The notes beneath the pieces are model-generated. The model searched no databases, was not told the DNA's origin, and saw only the letters and a list, made by a program, of their open reading frames with translations. From Bacillota bacterium (lineage in GTDB: Bacteria > Bacillota > Clostridia > Peptostreptococcales > Anaerovoracaceae), in NCBI GenBank assembly GCA_017534025.1, contig JAFWDF010000008.1:1-27561 (forward strand): DNA of 27,561 bases, read 5' to 3'. The translations under genes were made by a program, and so were the position numbers. Of this stretch, positions 22,329 to 27,561 are shown in pieces. Every line of letters starts with the position of its first letter. The stretch's first letter is position 1.

Positions 22329-22449
22329 TGCAGTTCCTGCGCAGCAGGAAGAAAGGGTCGGCAAAATGCCGTCAGGGATAATTATTTAGCAGAATAGATG
22401 TCCGTGAGCCCTGTTTGTAAATTATTTTGTTAATATTGCTATACAAAAC

Positions 22450-22479
22450 GGACCGTCTGTGACTTTTTGCAGCCGGTCC
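22450..22479 (+). terminator. Possible weak terminator after putP
   Basis: GGACCG-T-CTG (22450-22459) pairs with CAG-C-CGGTCC (22470-22479) with one internal mismatch and a 10-nt loop, followed by TTATGTATTT rather than a clean T-run. It overlaps the start of the direct repeats, so the assignment is weak. Confidence 0.4.
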
Positions 22480-22562
22480 TTATGTATTTGCAAGTGCGAA
22501 AGCGGCGGAACGTGCCGTTGAGACAGCCGGCTCTATGCATTTGCAGGTGCGAAAGCGGCGGA
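22470..22562. repeat. Two imperfect 39-40 bp direct repeats
   Basis: Copies at 22470-22509 and 22524-22562 share CAGCCGG, then TATG(T/C)ATTTGCA, (A/G)GTGCGAAAGCGGCGGA, with only scattered differences. The period is 54 bp. The 22329-22683 gap otherwise holds no gene. Two units are too few for a CRISPR array, and no transposon ends were recognised. Confidence 0.7.
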
Positions 22563-22630
22563 GCAGGTGGTGCAGGCCGCCGGCTTCTGCGGAGCAGGCA
22601 GCATTTGGAATGCCCGGAGAGGAATCCGGG

Positions 22631-22683
22631 AGAAAGGAGAGTGCATCCGGTACATGAGAGGACCGGATGCCGGGTGATCGATC
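22631..22683 (+). promoter_or_regulatory. Shine-Dalgarno and perfect hairpin before the cyclophilin gene
   Basis: A strong purine block AGAAAGGAGA (22631-22640) is followed by a 9-bp perfect hairpin, GCATCCGGT (22643-22651) with ACCGGATGC (22662-22670), and then 13 nt to ATG 22684. Folding would bring the block to roughly normal distance. A weaker GGGTGA (22672-22677) also lies near the ATG. The layout repeats that before the ATPase at 9859. Confidence 0.5.
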
Positions 22684-23400
22684 ATGGTAATAAAAAAGAC
22701 AGCAGCGCTTCTGTTAGGTGTATTAATCGGAGTGTTCTGCCTTGCGGGCTGCGGGCAGACCGGCGGGACGGATTTGTCCGATAATGATACAGCGGGCACA
22801 TCCGGCGCAGCGGAGACACAGCAGACAGAAGAAAGCAGCAAAAGCGGAGAAATCGACTACTACGGTAAGGAATTGAAGGAGTTTTCCGAAGACGAACTGC
22901 TGAGCGGAAAACATCACGTAAAAATGGAAATCAAGGACAAAGGCACCATTACGCTGGAACTGGATGCGGATCAGGCGCCGATTTCCGTGACGAGTTTCTG
23001 CCAGCTCGCAAAGAGCGGATTCTATGACGGCCTGACGTTCCACCGGATCATTGCCGGCACATTTATGCAGGGCGGTGACCCGCTGGGCAGCGGCATCGGC
23101 GGTCCGGGCTATACCATTAAAGGAGAATTTGCGGCGAACAACGTGAATAATACGTTGTCGCACACCAGAGGAGCCATTTCCATGGCGCGGACCCAGGATT
23201 ACAACGGCGGCGGCTGCCAGTTCTTCATTATGGATCAGGATTACACGGCCTTCGACGGGCAGTATGCGTGCTTCGGCTATGTGACGGAAGGCATGGATGT
23301 CGTGGATGACATCTGCACCACGGTGCAGGCGCTGGACAACAACGGCACCATTGCGCCGGAGGATCAGCCGGTGATCACCAAAGTAACCGTAATCGACTGA
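22684..23400 (+). CDS. Lipoprotein cyclophilin-type peptidyl-prolyl isomerase
   Basis: It catalyses cis-trans isomerisation of prolyl bonds outside the cell membrane. The N-terminus is a lipoprotein signal with lipobox LAGC (20-23), so Cys23 should be acylated, followed by a Ser/Thr/Glu-rich spacer to about residue 60. The cyclophilin domain then shows GTITLELDADQAPISVTSFC, GFYDGLTFHRIIAGTFMQGG (catalytic Arg in FHRI, then FMQGGD), RGAISMAR, CQFFIMDQDY, and FGYVTEGMDVVDDI. Its 238 residues suit a secreted cyclophilin. It lies 24 nt before the Nudix gene, probably in the same transcript. It would assist folding of exported proteins at the surface of a Gram-positive cell. Confidence 0.92.
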   Translation: MVIKKTAALLLGVLIGVFCLAGCGQTGGTDLSDNDTAGTSGAAETQQTEESSKSGEIDYYGKELKEFSEDELLSGKHHVKMEIKDKGTITLELDADQAPISVTSFCQLAKSGFYDGLTFHRIIAGTFMQGGDPLGSGIGGPGYTIKGEFAANNVNNTLSHTRGAISMARTQDYNGGGCQFFIMDQDYTAFDGQYACFGYVTEGMDVVDDICTTVQALDNNGTIAPEDQPVITKVTVID

Positions 23401-23424
23401 GGAACTGAGGAAGAAACAGCAATT

Positions 23425-24033
23425 ATGAAAACCATTAACAGAGTAAGCAGAGCGGTGAAGCAGACCGACAACCGCTTTCTGAACATGTTTGAACTGACCG
23501 GCAGCATGCGGAACGGCGGGGAGAAAACCTACTTTATGGCTTCCCGGTCGGATTCTCCGGAAGATCTCAAACTCCATTCCGAAGAAAAACCGGCGGATGC
23601 GGTCATGATGTACGGTATCTGCGGCGGTAAGATTGTGCTGGAGCGCCAGTACCGCTATACGATCGATGATTATATTTATGAATGTCCCGCCGGGCTGCTG
23701 GAAGCCGGAGAACAGCCGGAAGAGGCCGCCGTCCGAGAATTCTTTGAAGAAACCGGCATGACGTTTACGCCATATACAGAACACAGCTCCTCCAGACCGT
23801 ACTATCCGTCCATCGGGGTGACGGATGAATCGATCATTACGATTTTCGGCCGGGCGGAAGGGGAGCCGACAGCGGAACACCAGGAGGAAAGCGAAGATAT
23901 CCACGTGGTGCTGGCGGACCGGGAAGAATGCCGCCGCATCCTCAGGGAGGAAAACGTATCGATGCTCTGTGCATTTCTGCTGTTCTGTTTCCTTTCGGCG
24001 GATGACGCGGATCCGTTCGCGTTTCTGGTCTGA
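23425..24033 (+). CDS. Nudix hydrolase, ADP-ribose pyrophosphatase-like
   Basis: It hydrolyses nucleoside diphosphate linked compounds, most likely ADP-ribose. The complete Nudix box is at residues 90-112: Gly90, Glu96, Arg104-Glu105, Glu108-Glu109, Gly111, matching GX5EX7REUXEEXGU. VLERQYRYTIDDYIYECPAG before it is typical of ADP-ribose pyrophosphatases (RQYR, then E.PAG). Its 202 residues are normal. The last codons (DPFAFLV, then TGA) lie within the first copy of a 35-bp tandem duplication, so the C-terminus may have been altered recently. Only 24 nt separate it from the cyclophilin gene. The ribosome binding site is GAGGAA-like. Confidence 0.88.
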   Translation: MKTINRVSRAVKQTDNRFLNMFELTGSMRNGGEKTYFMASRSDSPEDLKLHSEEKPADAVMMYGICGGKIVLERQYRYTIDDYIYECPAGLLEAGEQPEEAAVREFFEETGMTFTPYTEHSSSRPYYPSIGVTDESIITIFGRAEGEPTAEHQEESEDIHVVLADREECRRILREENVSMLCAFLLFCFLSADDADPFAFLV

Positions 24034-24075
24034 AGAACGGCGCGGATCCGTTCGCGTTTCTGGTCTGAAGAGCGG
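24006..24075. repeat. 35-bp tandem duplication across the Nudix stop codon
   Basis: Unit 24006-24040 is repeated at 24041-24075 with a single difference (24037 A, 24072 G). The first copy contains the final codons and stop of the Nudix gene; the second is untranslated. Confidence 0.92.
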
Positions 24076-24121
24076 CACAATTGCACCGGATTTGTTGTTT
24101 AATTAATAACATAGTAGACAA

Positions 24122-24150
24122 TTGATTTTTTCGCTAAATTCAGTTAGACT
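24122..24150 (+). promoter_or_regulatory. Probable promoter of the CitMHS-type transporter
   Basis: TTGATT (24122-24127) is followed after 17 bp by TAGACT (24145-24150). The leader then runs about 70 nt to the start codon. The -10 matches consensus at only four of six positions, so it is tentative. Confidence 0.5.
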
Positions 24151-24227
24151 ATCAAAAAGAGCGTCGGTAATACTTCCGGCGATACTAGCTTTATTATTTA
24201 TCATGTGTTTTTAGGGTAGGTGTTATT

Positions 24228-25664
24228 ATGAAAAGAGTCTTTCGGCTGTTTCTCGGCGTAATGTCTGTGTTCCTGCTGGGCGCGCAGATGGTATTTGCCG
24301 ATGAAGCGGCGCATGAAATTGTCAATGAAGCGCTGCCGATCTGGAGTATTATCCCGTTCGTGGGCATGCTGCTTTCCATCGCGATCTTCCCGCTGGTGAG
24401 ACCGGAATTCTGGGAAAAGAACATGCTGAAAGTGGCGTTGGCCTGGTCGCTGGTCTTCATTATCCCGTTCGCGTTCAAGTTCGGGATCGGCGAAGCCTGG
24501 TTCCGTCTGATTGAATCGGTGGTTCTCGACTTTGTGCCGTTCATCATTCTATTGTTCGGCCTGTTTGTTGTAGCGGGCGGTATCGCTATCAAGGGTACGA
24601 TTCAGGGTACGCCGAAGATGAACGTACTGCTGCTGTTTATCGGTACGGCGCTGGCGAGCTGGGTCGGGACAACCGGCGCAGCCATGCTGCTGATCCGTCC
24701 TGTGATCCGTGCTAACGCATGGAGAGAAAAGAAAGCGCATGTTGTCATTTTCTTTATTTTCCTGGTCGCGAATATCGGCGGTTCCCTCACCCCGCTGGGC
24801 GATCCTCCTCTGTTCATGGGCTTCCAGAGAGGCGTACCGTTCCTCTGGACTACGACGCACCTGCTGCCGATGCTGATCGTCAACGCAGTGATTCTCCTTC
24901 TGGTATTCTTTATTCTGGATAACCGCAATTACAAGAAGGAAATCGCAGCCGGCAGATCGCCGGAAGAACTGCTGGGTCCGAACGGCGAAAAGGAAAAGCT
25001 GAGCATCGAAGGCGCGCACAATATCATTTTCCTGGCCATGATCATTCTGGCCGTTATCCTCAGCGGCGTGCTTCCGTTCCCGGAAGGGTCCGGACTCCAT
25101 CTGTTTGATGAAGCAACACTCCCTTGGGGCACCCTGATTGAAATGCTCCTCATTCTGCTGGCGGCTTTCCTGTCTCTGAAGACCACGAAGAAGTCCACCA
25201 GAGAACTGAACGAATTCAACTATGCGCCGATCGAAGAAGTAGCCAAGCTGTTCATCGGTATCTTCATTACCATGATCCCGGCCCTGGCCATCCTGCGCGT
25301 ACACGGCGCGGATCTCGGCCTGACCGAGCCTTGGCAGATGTTCTGGTCCACCGGTGTTCTGTCCTCCTTCCTGGACAACACGCCGACCTACCTGGTATTC
25401 CTCCAGACGGCAGGCGCGCTGGGCGCGACCGAAGGCGTCGCGACATCCGTCGGCACCATTCCGGTACTTATGCTGCAGGCGATTTCCGCCGGTGCGGTAT
25501 TCATGGGGGCCAACACCTATATCGGCAACGCGCCGAACTTCATGGTTAAGTCCATCGCGGAAGAATACAAGATCAAGATGCCGTCCTTCTTCGGTTACAT
25601 GATCTGGTCTGTAGCGATTCTTATTCCGACATTCATCATTGATATGATCATCTTCTTCCTGTAG
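24228..25664 (+). CDS. CitMHS/NhaD-type (ion transporter superfamily) sodium:proton antiporter or citrate-type transporter
   Basis: This polytopic membrane protein belongs to the ion transporter superfamily. An N-terminal signal-like segment (residues 1-25, ending FADEA) precedes about ten or more hydrophobic helices. Family landmarks are TGAAMLLIRPVIRAN, ANIGGSLTPLGDPPLFMGF (first re-entrant/NPxG-like site), LSSFLDNTPTYLVFLQTAG and MGANTYIGNAPNFMVKSIAE (second site). These resemble CitMHS_2/NhaD proteins annotated as sodium:proton antiporters in Firmicutes. Its 478 residues are usual. The AGGTG site lies 6 nt before the ATG. It forms a single-gene unit ended by a terminator at 25693-25719. 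Substrate remains open: sodium/proton exchange is favoured, a carboxylate is possible. Confidence 0.85.
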   Translation: MKRVFRLFLGVMSVFLLGAQMVFADEAAHEIVNEALPIWSIIPFVGMLLSIAIFPLVRPEFWEKNMLKVALAWSLVFIIPFAFKFGIGEAWFRLIESVVLDFVPFIILLFGLFVVAGGIAIKGTIQGTPKMNVLLLFIGTALASWVGTTGAAMLLIRPVIRANAWREKKAHVVIFFIFLVANIGGSLTPLGDPPLFMGFQRGVPFLWTTTHLLPMLIVNAVILLLVFFILDNRNYKKEIAAGRSPEELLGPNGEKEKLSIEGAHNIIFLAMIILAVILSGVLPFPEGSGLHLFDEATLPWGTLIEMLLILLAAFLSLKTTKKSTRELNEFNYAPIEEVAKLFIGIFITMIPALAILRVHGADLGLTEPWQMFWSTGVLSSFLDNTPTYLVFLQTAGALGATEGVATSVGTIPVLMLQAISAGAVFMGANTYIGNAPNFMVKSIAEEYKIKMPSFFGYMIWSVAILIPTFIIDMIIFFL

Positions 25665-25692
25665 AGGACGGAAGAATTATCAGAATAGCAGG

Positions 25693-25719
25693 GGGCTGTT
25701 TTCAAACAGCCCTTTTTTT
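25693..25719 (+). terminator. Intrinsic terminator of the transporter gene
   Basis: GGGCTGTT (25693-25700) pairs with AACAGCCC (25705-25712) around a short loop, then seven T (25713-25719). Confidence 0.95.
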
Positions 25720-25842
25720 GATACAATAAATCAACTTGATTTTTGCCATCCGCAGCAGAGCATCAAAATACGGTTTTAAGTGTTAATGGTTCTGCCGCCG
25801 GCAAAGCGGTATGCTTTTGCATAATGCGTTAATGATAATGAG

Positions 25843-25869
25843 GCCGCGCACGGCAGGCGCGGCAGGAGG
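25843..25869 (+). promoter_or_regulatory. Hairpin abutting the Shine-Dalgarno of the pyrophosphatase gene
   Basis: GCCGCGC (25843-25849) pairs with GCGCGGC (25857-25863), 7-nt loop, and AGGAGG begins at the next base (25864-25869). The hairpin may keep the ribosome site free of other pairing. No confident promoter was seen in 25720-25842. Confidence 0.45.
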
Positions 25870-25875
25870 CAGAGG

Positions 25876-26496
25876 ATGAGACCACTGCAGGGAATGCGCC
25901 TGGTAGCAGCTACCGGAAACGCGCACAAACTAAGAGAGATCGAAAGGATTACAGCGGATTTCGGCATCGAGCTGATCAGCAAGTCGGATGCCGGCATCGC
26001 GGATCTGGACGTGGAGGAAACGGGCGAAACCTTCGAGGAAAACTCTTTTCTGAAAGCGAATGAGATTATGAAAGCCACCGGCATGGCTGCCATTGCGGAT
26101 GATTCCGGACTGATGGTGGACGCGCTGGACGGCGCGCCGGGCGTGTATTCTTCCCGGTTTGCCGGCAAAGACGGCGATGACGAGGCCAATAACCGGAAGC
26201 TGATGGAACTGATGAAGGATGTGCCGGACGGGCAGCGGGGCGCGAAATTTGTTTCGGTGATCACCCTGTGCACGCCCGAAGGCGATGTGATCACGGCAAA
26301 AGGGGAGTCGCCGGGCAGGATCGGCCGGATCCCTGCCGGCACCAACGGATTCGGTTACGATCCGTTATTTATTCCGGACCGCTATGACGGCCGCACCTAT
26401 GCGGAGATCACGGATGAAGAAAAAAATGTCATCAGCCATCGTGCCAATGCGCTGCGCGCGCTGAAAGAGATATTATCCGGAGACGAAGAATCGTGA
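25876..26496 (+). CDS. rdgB: XTP/dITP diphosphatase (RdgB/HAM1 family)
   Basis: It removes non-canonical purine nucleotides (dITP, XTP) by hydrolysis to the monophosphate, protecting nucleic acids. Motifs are complete: ATGNAHKLREI (12-22), ETGETFEENSFLKA (48-61), ADDSGLMVDALDGAPGVYSS (74-93), PGRIGRIPAGTNGFGYDPLF and DEEKNVISHRANAL. Its 206 residues match the family. The start is set by AGGAGG 6 nt upstream of ATG 25876; a second ATG at 25894 would also begin near the homology but lacks such a site. The stop overlaps the GTG start of the next gene (GTGA), so the two are translationally coupled. Confidence 0.95.
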   Translation: MRPLQGMRLVAATGNAHKLREIERITADFGIELISKSDAGIADLDVEETGETFEENSFLKANEIMKATGMAAIADDSGLMVDALDGAPGVYSSRFAGKDGDDEANNRKLMELMKDVPDGQRGAKFVSVITLCTPEGDVITAKGESPGRIGRIPAGTNGFGYDPLFIPDRYDGRTYAEITDEEKNVISHRANALRALKEILSGDEES

Positions 26497-27323
26497 GAAA
26501 GAAGATTTTTGAAACCGGGATGATGACGGTGCGCCGGATTCAGGACCCGTATTATCAGGGGACGGCAGCGGAGCTGGGATTTTACTTTATTTTTTCCATT
26601 GTTCCGATCCTGGCGCTGATTCTGCAGATCGTCAGCCGGTTTGAACGGGTCAACGCGCTGTTTGCCCGCCTTATACAGGCAATGGGAGACAGTGCCCTTA
26701 CGCAGTCCATCGTGAATTCCCTGGTGGAAGTGGGGGCAGGTAAAACCAGCATTCTGTTCCTGGTGGTCGCATTATGGTCCGCGTCCAAGATTGAGTTTTC
26801 GATGATCCGAATGGCCAATTACACGTATAACGTGGCCGACCCCGGACCGATCGGTTATTTCAAGGCCAGAGGCAAGGCTATTATCACCACGGTGTTCCTC
26901 ATCGTCCTGATGATCGTCAGCATGATGGTACTGGTATTCGGCAATGTTATAGTTGAACTGGTAGATCAGTTTCTGGTGGATGAGTTCCGGACGCATTTCG
27001 ATTTCCTGTTTTCTCTGTTCCGATGGCCGCTGGCATTGATGATCTACTGGCTGATCATTGCGCTGAATTACCGTATGCTGCCGAACCGCAGGCTGACCTT
27101 CAAGGAAATCATTCCGGGCAGTCTTTTCGCTGCGGTCGGTATCCTGGTAGCGACTTTAGGGTACTATATATACCTGACGGCTTATTCCAATCTGAACATC
27201 GTTTACGGCAGTCTGGCGACGGTGATCGTCATGCTGCTGTGGTTCTACTGGCTGGGCTTTATCCTGGTGGTGGGAATGCTGATCAACGCTTCCTGGTTCG
27301 GGTACGGCGTAGAGGATGATTAG
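26493..27323 (+). CDS. YihY/BrkB-family inner membrane protein
   Basis: This is an integral membrane protein of the YihY (formerly tRNA-processing ribonuclease BN) family, whose molecular function is not established. Family features: an N-terminal RRIQDPYYQGTAAELGFYFI segment, hydrophobic FSIVPILALIL, LFLVVALWSASKIEFSMIRM, the conserved YNV, then FRWPLALMIYWLIIALNYRM LPN and SNLNIVYGSLATVIVMLLWF with GFILVVGMLINA. About six helices are visible in 276 residues. The GTG start overlaps the upstream stop by 4 bp, so it is expressed with the pyrophosphatase. The Shine-Dalgarno is GGAGAC in the preceding gene's last codons. Confidence 0.93.
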   Translation: MRKKIFETGMMTVRRIQDPYYQGTAAELGFYFIFSIVPILALILQIVSRFERVNALFARLIQAMGDSALTQSIVNSLVEVGAGKTSILFLVVALWSASKIEFSMIRMANYTYNVADPGPIGYFKARGKAIITTVFLIVLMIVSMMVLVFGNVIVELVDQFLVDEFRTHFDFLFSLFRWPLALMIYWLIIALNYRMLPNRRLTFKEIIPGSLFAAVGILVATLGYYIYLTAYSNLNIVYGSLATVIVMLLWFYWLGFILVVGMLINASWFGYGVEDD

Positions 27324-27415
27324 CACCCGGCGGTACCGGACCGCTGCCGGCGCTGTGGCTGCACGGCGGAATGACCGTAAGGGAAAATACTGCAAACTGA
27401 AAAAGGGAGATAATA

Positions 27416-27561
27416 ATGCTTTCAAAGACTATACAGAACATGGTGCCTTCCGGCACGCTGGAAATCAATGCCCGCGTATTTGAACTGAAGGAGTCGGGCG
27501 TGCCCATTATCAATCTGAGTGTAGGCGAACCGGATTTCAACACCCCGGAGGCTGCAAAAGA
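27416..27561 (+). CDS. Class I aminotransferase (aspartate aminotransferase-like), 5' part
   Basis: 48 codons are present, cut by the window edge. The segment IINLSVGEPDFNTPEAAK is the N-terminal signature of the class I PLP aminotransferases (I.L..GEPDF.TP), as in AspC/AspB-type aspartate aminotransferases of Firmicutes. AAAGGGAGA precedes the ATG with 7-nt spacing. It follows the YihY gene by 92 nt without a clear terminator between, so it may share transcription. This is the third class I aminotransferase in the window, the others being at 16387-17601 and 17827-19071. Exact substrate cannot be read from the fragment. Confidence 0.85.
   Translation, partial: MLSKTIQNMVPSGTLEINARVFELKESGVPIINLSVGEPDFNTPEAAK

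Noticed and set aside
22470..22562. CRISPR array
   Set aside because: Only two diverged units, a 14-15 nt spacer, and no cas genes nearby.
22723..24078. 451-codon minus-strand ORF
   Set aside because: Antisense of cyclophilin and Nudix genes; no family resemblance.

Overview
The window looks like chromosomal DNA of an anaerobic, low-oxygen-lifestyle Bacillota, probably class Clostridia. The grounds are strong AGGAGG-type ribosome binding sites, a Thermotoga/Bacillus-type DAHP synthase with an N-terminal regulatory domain, an ECF transporter core, a NifX-like metallocluster domain, a CitMHS-type sodium antiporter, and TTGACA/TATAAT promoters. Genus cannot be fixed from sequence reading alone. 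Coding regions are GC-rich; intergenic regulatory regions are distinctly AT-rich.

Region 1 (1-248) is the 3' end of a group II intron: the last 54 residues of its maturase, domain V, and domain VI with a bulged branch-point A. Region 2 (428-11565) is a long plus-strand operon. A consensus promoter at 428-456 is followed by a 40-codon leader ORF packed with Tyr, Phe and Trp codons and then an intrinsic terminator, which is the layout of a classical aromatic-amino-acid attenuator. Downstream lie aroF, aroB, aroA and a frameshifted aroC (shikimate pathway). These are tightly joined to the ECF transporter core ecfA1-ecfA2-ecfT, trmB (tRNA m7G46 methyltransferase), a NifX/FKBP fusion with a His/Cys-rich metal-binding linker, and a DUF853/YjgR-type ATPase. 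A bidirectional terminator at 11617-11645 ends the block.

Region 3 (11672-16021, minus strand) is a Trk potassium-uptake operon, trkA followed by two tandem trkH paralogues. A divergent promoter region (16022-16386) separates it from Region 4, an alanine-type aminotransferase (plus) converging on a second, aromatic/aspartate-type aminotransferase (minus), with back-to-back terminators between them. The minus-strand aminotransferase has an apparent 5' leader of about 215 nt.

Region 5 (19120-20800) is accessory in character: AT-rich DNA with a 22-residue hydrophobic micro-ORF, a 12-bp perfect inverted repeat, and an orphan PD-(D/E)XK-like protein. Region 6 (20799-27561) holds a PutP sodium/proline symporter with a structured leader, a lipoprotein cyclophilin, a Nudix hydrolase, a CitMHS/NhaD-like sodium antiporter, an XTP/dITP pyrophosphatase coupled to a YihY/BrkB membrane protein, and the 5' end of a third aminotransferase.

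The most interesting points are the Tyr/Phe/Trp leader peptide attenuator before aroF, the single-base frameshift in aroC, the NifX-FKBP fusion, and two genes where a perfect hairpin sits between a strong Shine-Dalgarno and the start codon. No CRISPR array, rRNA or tRNA gene was seen.
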